Source of the DNA: Acetobacteraceae bacterium H6797
GTDB taxonomy: Bacteria > Pseudomonadota > Alphaproteobacteria > Acetobacterales > Acetobacteraceae
Assembly: GCA_015223225.1 (NCBI GenBank)
Contig: JADFCQ010000001.1
Coordinates: 744,001-808,000 of the forward strand
Direction: 5' to 3'
Length of the DNA: 64,000 nt
Both the position numbers and the translations under genes were made by a program. A model generated the notes under the pieces. It was not told the origin of the DNA. It saw nothing but the letters and a program-made list of their open reading frames with translations, and searched no databases. Position 1 is the stretch's first letter. Each line of letters begins with the position of its first letter. Positions 1 through 9,270 of this stretch are shown here, piece after piece.

Positions 1-2181
1 GTGAAGATCCCCCGCTTCACCTTCGAGAAATTCCCCGGCACGCCCGCCACGCTGACCACCTCGATGAAGTCGGTCGGCGAGACAATGGCTATCGGCCGCT
101 CCTTCGCCGAGGCGCTGCAGAAGGGCCTGCGCGGCCTCGAGACCGGCCTCTCCGGCCTCGACGAAATCCCGACCCCGGGCGATGGCAGCAAGGAGGCCTT
201 CTTCGCCTCCCTCGCCACCCCCAAGCCCGATCGCTCGCTCGTCGTCGCCCAGGCGCTGCGCGCCGGCCTCACGGTCGATGAAATCCACGAAGCCTGCCGC
301 TTCGACCCCTGGTTCATTCGCGAGATCGCCCGCGTCGTCGATGCCGAGAAGCAGGTCCTCGCCAACGGCCTGCCGCAGGATGCCTCGGCGCTGCGCAAGC
401 TTAAGGCGCTCGGCTTCTCCGACAAGCGCCTGGCCAAGCTCGCCGATACCACGGAAAGCGCCGTCGCCGGCCTGCGCGCCAAGCTCGGCGTGCTGCCCGT
501 CTACAAGCGCATCGACACCTGCGCGGGCGAGTTCTCCTCCGACACGCCCTATATGTACTCGACCTATGAGGGCGGCTTCGGCACACCGGTCTGCGAAAGC
601 CGGCCGACCGACCGGAAGAAGGTCATCATCCTCGGCGGCGGCCCGAACCGTATCGGCCAGGGCATCGAATTCGACTATTGCTGCGTCCATGCCGCCTATG
701 CCCTGAAGGAAGCCGGCTTCGAGACCATCATGGTCAATTGCAACCCGGAAACGGTGAGCACCGACTATGACACCTCCGACCGCCTCTATTTCGAGCCGCT
801 GACCGCCGAGGACGTCATCTCCCTCATCCGCAAGGAGCAGGAGAAGGGCGAGGTCCTGGGCTGCATCGTGCAATATGGCGGGCAGACCCCGCTGAAGCTC
901 TCCCAGGCGCTGCACAAGGCCGGCATCCCCATCCTCGGCACCTCCGCCGAGGCCATCGACATCGCCGAGGATCGCGAGCGCTTCCAGCATCTGCTCAAGG
1001 GCCTCGGCCTGAAGCAGCCGCAGAACGACACGGTGCGCGATCTCGATGCCGCCGTCGTCGCCGCCGAGCGCATCGGCTATCCCGTCGTCGTCCGCCCCAG
1101 CTACGTGCTCGGCGGCCGCGCGATGGAGATCGCCTATAACCGCGAGCAGCTCCTGCGCTTCGGCCATGAGGCGGTGAAGGTCTCGGGCGAGAACCCCATC
1201 CTCATCGACCAGTATCTGCAGGACGCGATCGAGGTCGATGTCGACTGCATCTGCGACGAAGCGGGCGAGGTCTATGTCGCCGGCGTCATGGAGCATATCG
1301 AGGAGGCCGGCATCCATTCGGGTGACAGCGCCTGCTCGCTGCCCCCCTATTCGCTCTCGCCCTCGATCATCACCGAGCTGAAGGCCGAGACGGAAGCCAT
1401 GGCCCGCGCGCTCAAGGTCCGCGGCCTGATGAACGTGCAATACGCGGTCAAGGACGGCGAGATCTTCGTCCTCGAAGTGAACCCGCGCGCCTCGCGCACC
1501 GTGCCCTTCGTCGCCAAGGCGACGGGCGTGCCGGTCGCCAAGATCGGCGCGCGCGTCATGGCCGGGGCGAAGCTCAAGGAGTTCAAGCTCGACGACGAGG
1601 CCATCAGCCGCCACGTCGCCGTGAAGGAAGCCGTCTTCCCCTTCAACCGCTTCCCGAATGTGGACGTCATCCTCGGCCCCGAGATGAAGTCCACCGGCGA
1701 GGTGATGGGCCTCGACCATTCCTTCGAGCGCGCCTTCGCCAAGGCCCAGCTCGGCGCCGGCGTGAAGCTGCCGCTGGAAGGCACTGCCTTCATCTCGGTG
1801 AAGGAAAGCGACAAGTCCGCCGCCGTGATGCTGGCCCGCCGCCTGGTCGATATGGGCTTCCAGGTCATGGCCACCCGCGGCACCGCGGCCCGCATCCGTG
1901 AGGCCGGGCTCGAGGTCACGGTGGTCAATAAGGTGCTCGAAGGCCGGCCGCATTGCGTGGACGCGATCAAGTCGAACGGCATCCAGCTCGTCATCAACAC
2001 GGCGAGCTCGGGCCAGTCCGTCACCGACAGCTTCGACATCCGCCGCTCGGCCCTCACCCAGGGCGTGCCGCACTACACCACCATGGCCGGCGCGCGCGCC
2101 GCGGTGCATGCCATCGCGGCCCTGAAGGCGGGCACCCTTGATGTGGCCCCCCTCCAGTCCTATTTTGCAGCTTCATTCTGA
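1..2181 (+). CDS. carB: Carbamoyl-phosphate synthase large subunit, 3' part
   Basis: Makes carbamoyl phosphate from glutamine-derived ammonia, bicarbonate and two ATP for pyrimidine and arginine synthesis in the cytoplasm, with CarA as glutaminase partner. The 726 residues seen begin inside the first (carboxyphosphate) half: [10 protein letters not shown] at the left edge corresponds to about residue 300 of a protein that usually has 1,070-1,100. The frame is open at base 1, so the first GTG is not the real start. The linker/oligomerisation region lies at about 40-200, the second ATP-grasp half at about 205-580 (opening with [14 protein letters not shown]), and the C-terminal MGS-type allosteric domain at about 590-726. 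greA follows on the same strand. Identity is not in doubt; only the 5' third is missing. Confidence 0.98.
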   Translation: MKIPRFTFEKFPGTPATLTTSMKSVGETMAIGRSFAEALQKGLRGLETGLSGLDEIPTPGDGSKEAFFASLATPKPDRSLVVAQALRAGLTVDEIHEACRFDPWFIREIARVVDAEKQVLANGLPQDASALRKLKALGFSDKRLAKLADTTESAVAGLRAKLGVLPVYKRIDTCAGEFSSDTPYMYSTYEGGFGTPVCESRPTDRKKVIILGGGPNRIGQGIEFDYCCVHAAYALKEAGFETIMVNCNPETVSTDYDTSDRLYFEPLTAEDVISLIRKEQEKGEVLGCIVQYGGQTPLKLSQALHKAGIPILGTSAEAIDIAEDRERFQHLLKGLGLKQPQNDTVRDLDAAVVAAERIGYPVVVRPSYVLGGRAMEIAYNREQLLRFGHEAVKVSGENPILIDQYLQDAIEVDVDCICDEAGEVYVAGVMEHIEEAGIHSGDSACSLPPYSLSPSIITELKAETEAMARALKVRGLMNVQYAVKDGEIFVLEVNPRASRTVPFVAKATGVPVAKIGARVMAGAKLKEFKLDDEAISRHVAVKEAVFPFNRFPNVDVILGPEMKSTGEVMGLDHSFERAFAKAQLGAGVKLPLEGTAFISVKESDKSAAVMLARRLVDMGFQVMATRGTAARIREAGLEVTVVNKVLEGRPHCVDAIKSNGIQLVINTASSGQSVTDSFDIRRSALTQGVPHYTTMAGARAAVHAIAALKAGTLDVAPLQSYFAASF

Positions 2182-2248
2182 GCTGACGAGCTGATCAGCC
2201 GGGGCCGTCCAGCCCCAAAGGCTGATCCACCGCAACCAAAGCCTATCG

Positions 2249-2285
2249 GGCGGGGTTAGGGGGCCATTCACCCCCTTGCCCCGCC
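2249..2285 (+). terminator. GC-rich hairpin between carB and greA
   Basis: Arms GGCGGGG (2249-2255) plus GGGGG (2259-2263) pair with CCCCC (2271-2275) plus CCCCGCC (2279-2285). A weaker dyad, gatcagcc/ggctgatc, lies just upstream at about 2193-2226. There is no clean U-tract, so this may be a terminator for carB or a structure in a carB-greA read-through RNA. Confidence 0.4.
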
Positions 2286-2383
2286 CCGTGTCTTTCGATC
2301 ACGCTACTTCCCCTGGCCGATTCCCCGCCTCGCGCCGCGAGGCAGGGGTCCGGCCAGGAGACATTCTGGAGGATGGTAATACC

Positions 2384-2860
2384 GTGCAGAAGTTCCCCAT
2401 GACCGCCGAAGGTCTGGCCCGGCTGGAAGAGGAACTGAAGGTCCTGCGGGGCACGGAACGCCCGGCGGTGATCCGTGCGATCGCCGAAGCGCGTGAGCAT
2501 GGTGACCTGTCGGAGAACGCCGAGTATCACGCCGCGCGGGAACGCCAGTCCTTCATCGAGGGCCGTATCGCCGAGCTGGAAGGCATCATTCCGGCCGTCG
2601 AAGTCATCGACGTCTCCAAGATCACCGGCGACCAGGTCCGCTTCGGCGCCCGCGTCACCATCGTGGACGAGGAGAGCGAGGAAGAGCGGACCTACCGCAT
2701 CGTCGGCGCCTATGAGGCCGATATGAAGACCAACTCGATCTCCATCACCTCCCCCGTCGCCAAGGCGCTGCTGGGCAAGTCGGTGGGCGATTCGGTCGAG
2801 GTTCCGGCCCCCGGCGGCGCCCGCGCCTATGAGATCACGGCCGTCTCCTACGCCGCCTGA
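2384..2860 (+). CDS. greA: Transcription elongation factor GreA
   Basis: Binds the RNA polymerase secondary channel and stimulates cleavage of backtracked RNA. The 158 residues match the usual GreA length. The N-terminal antiparallel coiled coil covers about 1-75 and carries the acidic tip motif HGDLSENAEYHAARE. The C-terminal FKBP-like domain covers about 80-158. I chose the GTG at 2384 because GGAGG at 2368-2372 is well placed and the resulting start, M-QKFPMTAEG, mirrors known GreA N-termini. A longer in-frame extension back to 2276 has no family support. carB followed by greA is common in alphaproteobacteria. Confidence 0.96.
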   Translation: MQKFPMTAEGLARLEEELKVLRGTERPAVIRAIAEAREHGDLSENAEYHAARERQSFIEGRIAELEGIIPAVEVIDVSKITGDQVRFGARVTIVDEESEEERTYRIVGAYEADMKTNSISITSPVAKALLGKSVGDSVEVPAPGGARAYEITAVSYAA

Positions 2861-2911
2861 TCCGGTCTGGCCTGCGCCCCGCGAAGGGCGCGCGCCTGGC
2901 TGAAACCCTGC

Positions 2912-2953
2912 TAGACTGTCCCGGGCGGCCTCTCCGAGAGGGGCGAGCCGCCC
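2912..2953 (+). promoter_or_regulatory. Possible ilvA promoter and 5' UTR hairpin
   Basis: A TAGACT -10-like hexamer (2912-2917) is followed by a stem with arms GGGCGGC (2923-2929) and GCCGCCC (2947-2953) that enclose a second small dyad. It lies in the 124-bp gap before ilvA. No leader peptide or U-tract is visible, so the function is unknown. Confidence 0.3.
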
Positions 2954-2984
2954 GAAACACGTCCAACCAGGGATACGAATTCTA

Positions 2985-4235
2985 ATGCCCCTCCGGAGCG
3001 CCGACGCCACGCTCGCAGAAACCCGTCCCCTGCCGGTCATCGGCCTGAAGGACGTGCGCGAGGCGGCTGAGCGAATTACCGGGGCGGTGGCGCGGACACC
3101 CACCATCCTGTCCGACGCGGTCTCCCGCGTGGCCGGCACCTCGGTCTATCTCAAGCTCGACAATCTCCAGGCCACCGGCGCCTTCAAGGAGCGCGGGGCG
3201 GCCAATCGCCTGGCCCTGCTCTCGCCCCGCGAGCGCGCGGCGGGCGTCATCGCCATGTCCGCCGGCAACCATGCTCAGGCCGTCGCCCGCCATGCCAGCC
3301 TGCTCGGCATCAAGGCGACCATCGTGATGCCGCGCTTCACCCCCTCCACTAAGGTCGTCCGTACCGAGGGCTGGGGCGCGAATGTGGTCCTGCACGGCGA
3401 AACCCTCGCCCAGGCCGCCGCCCATGCGCATGAGCTGGCGCTGCGCGACGGCCTCACCTTCATCCACCCCTATGACGATCCCGGCGTCATGGCCGGCCAG
3501 GGCACCATGGCCCTCGAGATGGTCGAGGATCAGCCCGCGATCGAGACTATGGTCCTCCCCGTGGGCGGCGGCGGCATGCTCGCCGGTTGCGCCACGGCCC
3601 TGGCCGAGCTGCGCCCGGGCATGAAGGTCTATGGCGTCGAGGTCGAAGGCTATTCGGCCATGGCCCAGCGCCTAGCCGGCAAGCCCGTCTCGGTCGGCGG
3701 CCCGACCATCGCCGAGGGCATGGCCGTGCGCGATGTGGGCGAGCGGCCCTTCAACCTCCTCCGCCAGCTCGGCATCGAGGTGCTGGTGGTGCCCGAGCGC
3801 GCGGTGGAACAGGCCATCGCCCTGCTCGCCGAGGGGGCCAAGGTGGTCGCGGAGGGCGCGGGTGCGGCGGGCCTCGCCGCCATCCTCACCTATCCCGACC
3901 TCTTCGCCGGCAAGGCGGTCGGCACCACGGTCTGCGGCGGCAATATCGATGCCCGCGCGCTTTCCAACGTGCTGCTCCGCCAGCTCCTGCGCGACGGCCG
4001 CCTGCTGCGCCTGCATTTCGACATCCCCGACCGCCCGGGCATGCTCGCCGACATCTCCAAGCGCATCGCCGATGCGGGCGGCAATGTCATCGAGGTCAAG
4101 CACCAGCAGCTCTTCGGCGCGCCCACCGTGCAATCCACGGTGCTCGAACTGATGATCGAGGTGCGGGACCAGGCGCAGGGCACGGCCATGATCGCCGCGC
4201 TCGAAGCCGCGGATTATATCGTCCGTCGCGTCTGA
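2985..4235 (+). CDS. ilvA: Threonine ammonia-lyase (threonine dehydratase) with ACT domain
   Basis: PLP enzyme that deaminates threonine to 2-oxobutanoate, the entry to isoleucine synthesis or to threonine breakdown. It has 416 residues. The fold-type II PLP domain carries GAFKERGA with the Schiff-base Lys at about 68, SAGNHAQAVA for the substrate loop, and the glycine-rich PLP phosphate loop VGGGGM. A single C-terminal ACT domain begins near LHFDIPDRPGML (about residue 345). One ACT domain and about 400 residues fit the shorter biosynthetic/catabolic class, not the 500-residue E. coli IlvA. It appears monocistronic: a very strong terminator follows the stop codon directly. Confidence 0.92.
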   Translation: MPLRSADATLAETRPLPVIGLKDVREAAERITGAVARTPTILSDAVSRVAGTSVYLKLDNLQATGAFKERGAANRLALLSPRERAAGVIAMSAGNHAQAVARHASLLGIKATIVMPRFTPSTKVVRTEGWGANVVLHGETLAQAAAHAHELALRDGLTFIHPYDDPGVMAGQGTMALEMVEDQPAIETMVLPVGGGGMLAGCATALAELRPGMKVYGVEVEGYSAMAQRLAGKPVSVGGPTIAEGMAVRDVGERPFNLLRQLGIEVLVVPERAVEQAIALLAEGAKVVAEGAGAAGLAAILTYPDLFAGKAVGTTVCGGNIDARALSNVLLRQLLRDGRLLRLHFDIPDRPGMLADISKRIADAGGNVIEVKHQQLFGAPTVQSTVLELMIEVRDQAQGTAMIAALEAADYIVRRV

Positions 4236-4241
4236 AGCTCA

Positions 4242-4334
4242 GGGGGAAAGAATTCCCCCTGAAACCCCCATCTTCTTTTTGGAATCAGAAAAAAGATGGG
4301 GGCTCGGGGGAATTCTTTCCCCCGAACTTTTTTT
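4242..4334 (+). terminator. Strong intrinsic terminator of ilvA
   Basis: A long two-block inverted repeat: GGGGGAAAGAATTCCCCC (4242-4259) and CCCCCATC (4265-4272) pair with GATGGGGG (about 4295-4302) and GGGGGAATTCTTTCCCCC (4306-4323). Each 18-base outer arm is itself nearly palindromic around GAATTC. A T7 run follows at about 4328-4334. Confidence 0.85.
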
Positions 4335-4352
4335 ACCCAGGGAAGCTCCGCA

Positions 4353-5777
4353 ATGAAAAACACCCCCGACATCTGGCGCCATGTCGACGCCAAGGCCCCC
4401 GAGATGATCGCCCTCGCCGATCGCGTCTGGGACATGCCCGAGCCCCTCTACACCGAGTTCCGCTCCGCCGCCGAACATGTCGAGGAACTGAAGCGCCAGG
4501 GCTTCCGCGTCGAGCAGGGTGTCGCCGAGATCCCGACCGCCATCATGGCCGAAGCCGGCGAGGAAGGTCCCGTCATCGCCATTCTCGGCGAATACGACGC
4601 CCTCCCCGGCCTCTCCCAGGAAGCGGGCGTCGCCGAGAAGAAGCCCGTCGCGCACCACAACGGCTACGGCCATGGCTGCGGCCACAACCTCCTCGGCGCC
4701 GGCGCCATGCTGGCCGCGACGGCGGTGAAGAACTGGCTCGCCGAGAAGGGCATCAAGGGCCGCGTGCGCTATTACGGCTGCCCGGCCGAGGAAGGCGGCG
4801 CCGCCAAGGCCTTCATGGCCCGCGCCGGCCTGTTCAACGATGCCGATATCGCTATCACCTGGCACCCGAGCAGCTTCGCCGAAGTCGCCCCCGCCGCCTC
4901 GCTGGCCAATACGCGCATCGACTTCACCTTCACCGGCCGCTCCTCCCACGCCGCCGCCGCCCCGCATCTCGGCCGCTCGGCGCTCGACGCGATCGAGCTG
5001 ATGAATGTCGGTGTGAACTACATGCGCGAGCACATGGATAGCGCCGCCCGCATCCACTACGCCTATCTGGACGCTGGCGGCGTCGCGCCCAACGTGGTGC
5101 AGGGTAAGGCCAAGGTCCGCTACGCCATCCGCCACCCCGACACGCCCGGCATGCGCGCCCTCGTGGAGCGCGTGAAGAAAATCGCCCAGGGCGCCGCGCT
5201 CATGACCGAGACGACCGTCGAGGTCGAGGTCATCTCCGCTGTCTCCAACCTCCTCGGCAATGCGCCGCTGGAGGAGGCGATGCAGGCCCAGCTCGAACTC
5301 CTCGGCCCGCCCGAATTCGACGAGGCCGACAAGGAATACGCCCGCGCCATCCGCGCGACGCTCTCGCCCGAGGATATCAAGGCCGCCTTCAAGGCCACCG
5401 GCATGCCCTATGACCCGGAGATGGAACTCTGCTCCGCCGTCGTCCCCGCCGGCACGCGGCGCGAGCTGATGCTGGGCTCGACCGATGTGGGCGATGTCTC
5501 CTGGTGCGTGCCGCTCGTCCAGGCCCATGGCGCCACCTGCGCCGTCGGCACGCCCTTCCACTCCTGGCAGCTCACCGCCCAGGGCAAGTCGGGCCACGCC
5601 CATAAGGGCATGGTGCATGTGGCGAAGGTGATGGCCGCGACCGCTACTGCGGCCCTCGAAAACCCCGCCCTGATCGCCAAGGCCAAGGCCGACCTCGCCG
5701 CCCGCCTCGACGGCACGCCCTATGACTGCCCCATCCCGGCCGAAAACAAGCCGCCCCTGGACATGGCCAAGGGCTGA
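4353..5777 (+). CDS. M20-family amidohydrolase, AbgB-like (p-aminobenzoyl-glutamate hydrolase type)
   Basis: Zinc-dependent aminoacylase/carboxypeptidase-type hydrolase that cleaves N-acyl or N-aryl amino acids. The 474 residues fit the AbgB branch of peptidase family M20D. Family signatures are GEYDALPGLSQ, the metal-binding segment HNGYGHGCGHNLLGAGAM, CPAEEGGAAK with the catalytic/metal Glu pair, and GRSSHAAAAPH at the dimerisation lid. The ATG at 4353 follows AGGGAAG at a good distance; the longer reading frame back to 4296 runs through the ilvA terminator and is not credible. No abgA or abgT partner lies nearby, so the natural substrate remains open. Confidence 0.85.
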   Translation: MKNTPDIWRHVDAKAPEMIALADRVWDMPEPLYTEFRSAAEHVEELKRQGFRVEQGVAEIPTAIMAEAGEEGPVIAILGEYDALPGLSQEAGVAEKKPVAHHNGYGHGCGHNLLGAGAMLAATAVKNWLAEKGIKGRVRYYGCPAEEGGAAKAFMARAGLFNDADIAITWHPSSFAEVAPAASLANTRIDFTFTGRSSHAAAAPHLGRSALDAIELMNVGVNYMREHMDSAARIHYAYLDAGGVAPNVVQGKAKVRYAIRHPDTPGMRALVERVKKIAQGAALMTETTVEVEVISAVSNLLGNAPLEEAMQAQLELLGPPEFDEADKEYARAIRATLSPEDIKAAFKATGMPYDPEMELCSAVVPAGTRRELMLGSTDVGDVSWCVPLVQAHGATCAVGTPFHSWQLTAQGKSGHAHKGMVHVAKVMAATATAALENPALIAKAKADLAARLDGTPYDCPIPAENKPPLDMAKG

Positions 5778-5828
5778 CCCGACACGAGGGGGGGGCACCG
5801 CCTCCCCCTTGTCTCACCCGGCCTCTCG

Positions 5829-6000
5829 GCCCTCCGCTCGCCGCACCGCCCATCCGGGCCACTCGACCGGCGCTCGACCCTCGATCGCGGCGCCGCCCAC
5901 TGGAGCCGCTCAGCCGGACCGCTCAGCCTCCACTCGACCGGCCGCTCGACCCTCTGCTCGCCAGGCCGCCACCCGAGCCACTCAGCCAGGCCGCTCAGCC
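5829..6000. repeat. Degenerate GC-rich tandem repeat in a convergent intergenic gap
   Basis: The string CCACTCGACCGG(C)CGCTCGACCCTC occurs near 5859-5882 and again near 5930-5953. GAGCCrCTCAGCCrGrCCGCTCAGCC occurs near 5902-5928 and 5974-6000. CTCGCC-xx-CCGCC-xx-CACTC occurs near 5837 and 5957. This is a decayed direct duplication made of 10-12-bp CGCTCrrCC words. It lies between the stop codons of two convergent genes. Confidence 0.6.
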
Positions 6001-6783
6001 AGGCATGCGCTCGATAACCCTGCGCTCGGCATCGAGCTTGAGCGACCCGCCGCGCGGCATCCCCGGCCACGCCGCCCCTTCCGGCAGATGGACGAGCCAG
6101 CGATCGTCCCCGACCGACCCATCCGTATAGCGGCTCCCGCCCGTCGCGATGATATCGGCCCCCGCCGGCAGGCTCTGCCCCTCGATGGCATTGCCCCCCG
6201 CCGCCCGGCAGTGCCTGAAGGCGCCCAGGCTGCCATCCTCCCCCGTCTCGAACTCGATGGGCCGCGCGGCATCGCAGCGCCAGCCCTGCTGCAGGCTCTC
6301 GCCCTCTCCCGTCAGACGGATATTCTCGGGCCGGAAGCCGATGGTCTCATACTGGGCATTGGTCTGCAGGCTGACATACCGCTCCGCCACCCGCGCCATG
6401 ACGCCGCCGATGTTCACCGCCCGCGGAAACTCCGCCCGGTCGAAGGAGGCGGCCTGATACGGCACCTTCAGCCGCAGCATCGTCCCACGCGGCATGTCGA
6501 TCGCCCCCACCCGCTCATCACTTGCGAGCAGCAGGGTGTACTTCTCCCGATACTCGGCACGCACCGCCCGGACGTGCAGAGTGATGTCGATGATCAGCCA
6601 CAGCACCCCGCCGCAGACGAGGCCCAGCAGCGCGAAAACCCCGACGCGCCAGCCCCGAAACCCCTGCCGCGCCCGCGCACTCACCACGAGCCTCACCGCC
6701 CAGCCGAGCCAGATCGCGCTGCCCACCAGCAGCGCCAGGAGAGCGAGGAGACTTTCCGTCGAGGGTAGAGCCACAGGGATCAT
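5995..6783 (-). CDS. Hypothetical membrane-anchored protein
   Basis: Family not recognised. With the start at 6783 (MIPVALPSTES) it has 262 residues. Two hydrophobic segments near the N-terminus (about 10-30, LLALLALLVGSAIWLG, and about 45-65, VFALLGLVCGGVLWLII) are followed by a roughly 190-residue soluble part, probably periplasmic, containing two Cys (WRCDAARP and FRHCRAAGG) and ending in a basic tail. An upstream in-frame ATG at 6852 would add 23 basic residues and has no clear ribosome site. It converges on the amidohydrolase, with the degenerate repeat between them. The steady high-GC third positions argue that it is real. Confidence 0.65.
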   Translation of the reverse strand: MIPVALPSTESLLALLALLVGSAIWLGWAVRLVVSARARQGFRGWRVGVFALLGLVCGGVLWLIIDITLHVRAVRAEYREKYTLLLASDERVGAIDMPRGTMLRLKVPYQAASFDRAEFPRAVNIGGVMARVAERYVSLQTNAQYETIGFRPENIRLTGEGESLQQGWRCDAARPIEFETGEDGSLGAFRHCRAAGGNAIEGQSLPAGADIIATGGSRYTDGSVGDDRWLVHLPEGAAWPGMPRGGSLKLDAERRVIERMPG

Positions 6784-7016
6784 GCAACGCGCCTCGCGCA
6801 AAGCGCGAAGGAATCGCGCCGGGCCATTCAGGCCAGACCAGTAACAGCGCACCCCGCCGCCATCAACGCAGCGCCCCTGGCCACGCCCCCCGGTAGCAAA
6901 CTGTTTCAGCCCGCCCGGTCACGCCACCCCCGCCCTCTTTTCGCCCAACCCTTCCCCCAAAGCCTCCCCCCGTCGCAGACTGCCCCCAAAACCATCCGGA
7001 CGGAGGCTCCGAACCC

Positions 7017-8615
7017 ATGCAACGTCGCCATCTCCTCGCGGCCGCCGCCGCGACGGCCCTCGCCGCCCCGCGCCTGTCCAGCGCCCAGCAGCGCTACGGC
7101 GCCGGCTCCAAGACGCTCCGCTTCATCCCGGAGAGCGACGCCACGGTGCAGGACCCGCACTGGACCACCGCCACCGTCACCCGCAACCACGGCTACCTGG
7201 TCTATGACACGCTCTACGGCCAGGCCGACGACTTCTCGATGCATCCGCAGATGGTCGAGGGCCACGTCATCGAGAATGACGGCAAGCAATGGACCATCAC
7301 GCTCCGCGAAGGCATGACCTTCCATGACGGCGAGCCCGTCCGCGCGCAGGACGTCGTGCCCTCCATCCAGCGCATCGCCAAGCGCGATGCCTTCGCCGCC
7401 GAGCTGATGGCCACCACCGACGAGCTCTCCGTCGTCTCCGACCGCGTCTTCCGCTTCCGCCTCAAGCGCCCCTTCGCGCTGCTCCCCAACGCGCTCGGCA
7501 AGACCGGCACCTCCATGCCTGCCATCATGCCCGAGCGCCTGGCCAAGACCGACGCCTTCACCCGCGTCAACGAGATCATCGGCTCCGGCCCCTTCCGCTA
7601 CATGAAGGCCGAGCATGTCGACGGCTCGCTCGCCGTCTATGCCAAATACGACAAGTACAAGCCCCGCGAGGGCGGCGGCCAAGGCTTCACCGCCGGGCCC
7701 AAGATCACCCATTTCGACCGCATCGAATGGCGCATCATCCCCGACCCCGCGACGGCGGCCGCCGCCATGACCTCGGGCGAGGCCGATTGGTGGCAGCAGC
7801 CCAGCCTCGACCTCATGCCCATGCTCATGCGCAACCGCGATCTGGCGAACATGATCCAGGACGTGAGCGGCAATCTCGGCTGCCTGCGCTTCAACCACCT
7901 GCTCCCGCCCTTCAACAACCCGGCCATCCGCCGCGCCGCCCTCGCCGCCGTCAGTCAGGAAGACTGCATGGAAGCCGTGGCCGGCGCCGACAAGTCGCTC
8001 TGGAAGGCCAATGTCGGCCCCTTCCCGCCCGGCACCCCGCTCGCCAACGAGGCGGGCATCGAGGTCGTCTCGAGCAAGCGCGACTATGCGAAGGTCAAGC
8101 AGATGCTGGCCGAGGCGGGCTACAAAAACGAGCCCATCGTCATGCTCGTCGCCGGCGACTACCCGACGCAGAACGCCATGGGCATCGTCGCCGCCGACGC
8201 CCTCAAGCAGGGCGGCTTCAATATCGACCTGCAGACGCTCGACTGGGGCACCGTCGTCCAGCGCCGCGCGAAGAAGGACCCGGTGGACAAGGGCGGCTGG
8301 AACATCTTCATCACCAACCTCACCGGCACCAATAACTTCGACCCGGCGAGCCATCTCGGCCTGCGCGGCAATGGCGACAAGGCCTGGTTCGGCTGGCCCA
8401 ACGCCCCCAAGCTCGAGGAACTGCGCCAGGCCTGGTTCCAGGCGCCCGACCTCGACGCCCAGAAGAAAATCGCCGAGCAAATCCAGCTCGATTTCTGGCA
8501 GGAGGTCCCCTACCTGCCGCTCGGCGTCTTCTACCAGCCCACGGTCTACAACCGTAAGCTCACCGGCATCCGCTCCGGCTTCCCGCAATTCTATGACGTG
8601 AAATGGGCGAGCTGA
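7017..8615 (+). CDS. Peptide/nickel-type ABC transporter substrate-binding protein (SBP family 5)
   Basis: Periplasmic receptor of the DppA/OppA class, 532 residues. The N-terminus MQRRHLLAAAAATALAAP with Ala-rich cleavage region LSSAQQ is a signal peptide with a twin-Arg-like RR. The mature protein shows the family layout: DPHWTTATVTRN, then TLREGMTFHDGEPV, DVVPSIQR and later EEVPYLPLG-type C-terminal sequence (QEVPYLPLGVFYQP). No permease or ATPase gene lies next to it, so it is an orphan receptor or serves a transporter elsewhere. GGAGG at 7002-7006 is its ribosome site and is complementary to the CCUCC motif of the sRNA at 11.3-11.4 kb. Confidence 0.88.
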   Translation: MQRRHLLAAAAATALAAPRLSSAQQRYGAGSKTLRFIPESDATVQDPHWTTATVTRNHGYLVYDTLYGQADDFSMHPQMVEGHVIENDGKQWTITLREGMTFHDGEPVRAQDVVPSIQRIAKRDAFAAELMATTDELSVVSDRVFRFRLKRPFALLPNALGKTGTSMPAIMPERLAKTDAFTRVNEIIGSGPFRYMKAEHVDGSLAVYAKYDKYKPREGGGQGFTAGPKITHFDRIEWRIIPDPATAAAAMTSGEADWWQQPSLDLMPMLMRNRDLANMIQDVSGNLGCLRFNHLLPPFNNPAIRRAALAAVSQEDCMEAVAGADKSLWKANVGPFPPGTPLANEAGIEVVSSKRDYAKVKQMLAEAGYKNEPIVMLVAGDYPTQNAMGIVAADALKQGGFNIDLQTLDWGTVVQRRAKKDPVDKGGWNIFITNLTGTNNFDPASHLGLRGNGDKAWFGWPNAPKLEELRQAWFQAPDLDAQKKIAEQIQLDFWQEVPYLPLGVFYQPTVYNRKLTGIRSGFPQFYDVKWAS

Positions 8616-8659
8616 GGCCGAAGCGTCCGGGGGAGCCCGCTCCCCCGGCTAGGGCGTTC

Positions 8660-9136
8660 CTACTCGATCGGAACGCCCACCAGCCCCTTGGCCGTGCGGA
8701 TGGTCTGCAGCGTCTGCACCTTGTTCACATGCGCGGCCCCGGTCAGCCGGGCCGTGAGCGCATTCTCATGCGCCGTATCGCGCGCCACGAGCCGCAGCAG
8801 GAAGTCGCCCCCGCCGCGGATCATGTGCACTTCACGCACCTCTTCCCAGCCCGAGACCATGGTCTCGAAGGCCTCCAGCACCGAGAGCTTCTGCGTCTCC
8901 AGCCCCACCAGCGCGTAGAAGGTGATCTCCCACCCTAGCGCCACCGGGTCGAGTTCCGCATGATAGCCGCGAATCACCCCCGCCTCTTCCAGCCGGCGCA
9001 CACGGCGCAGGCAGGGCGGCGCCGAGAGGTCGACTCGCCGGGCCAGCTCCACATTGGTCATGCGTCCGTCGGCCTGGAGCTCCGCGAGGATTCGGCGATC
9101 GGTCTCGTCGAGGTCAGCGTCAGTTTCAGGCTTCAT
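8660..9136 (-). CDS. Lrp/AsnC-family transcriptional regulator
   Basis: Feast/famine DNA-binding regulator, 158 residues from the ATG at 9136. The N-terminal winged helix-turn-helix begins DLDETDRRILAELQADGRM and includes the recognition helix region VDLSAPPCLRRVRRLEE. The C-terminal RAM/ligand domain covers about 75-150 (HMIRGGGDFLLRLVA). An upstream ATG at 9202 would add 22 residues; the shorter form fits the family better, although its ribosome site is weak. It is divergent from trxB, the same order as lrp-trxB-lsrB in rhizobia, so it may act on the shared upstream region. Confidence 0.9.
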   Translation of the reverse strand: MKPETDADLDETDRRILAELQADGRMTNVELARRVDLSAPPCLRRVRRLEEAGVIRGYHAELDPVALGWEITFYALVGLETQKLSVLEAFETMVSGWEEVREVHMIRGGGDFLLRLVARDTAHENALTARLTGAAHVNKVQTLQTIRTAKGLVGVPIE

Positions 9137-9211
9137 GGCGTAGGGTTCATTGCTCTCACGGCTAGATAGACGCAATATCCTTGCATAATGGGGCAGTTTC
9201 AAGACAAGCAG

Positions 9212-9240
9212 TTGAGTATCATGCTGTAATGCCGATATCT
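9212..9240 (+). promoter_or_regulatory. Candidate trxB promoter
   Basis: TTGAGT (9212-9217), a 17-bp spacer and ATATCT (9235-9240) lie 31 bp before the trxB TTG start. The region is distinctly AT-richer than its surroundings. This is pattern matching only. Confidence 0.45.
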
Positions 9241-9270
9241 CGGCTCTCCCATGTCGTTAGGTGACCCCTC

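Noticed and set aside
3587..5041. 484-codon plus-strand open frame overlapping ilvA and the amidohydrolase
   Set aside because: Arg/Pro/His-rich shadow frame over two recognisable genes, and it crosses the ilvA terminator.
6906..8588. 560-codon minus-strand open frame opposite the binding-protein gene at 7017
   Set aside because: Antisense shadow typical of high-GC DNA; Gly/Val/Ala/Asp-rich with no family features, while the plus-strand gene is clear.
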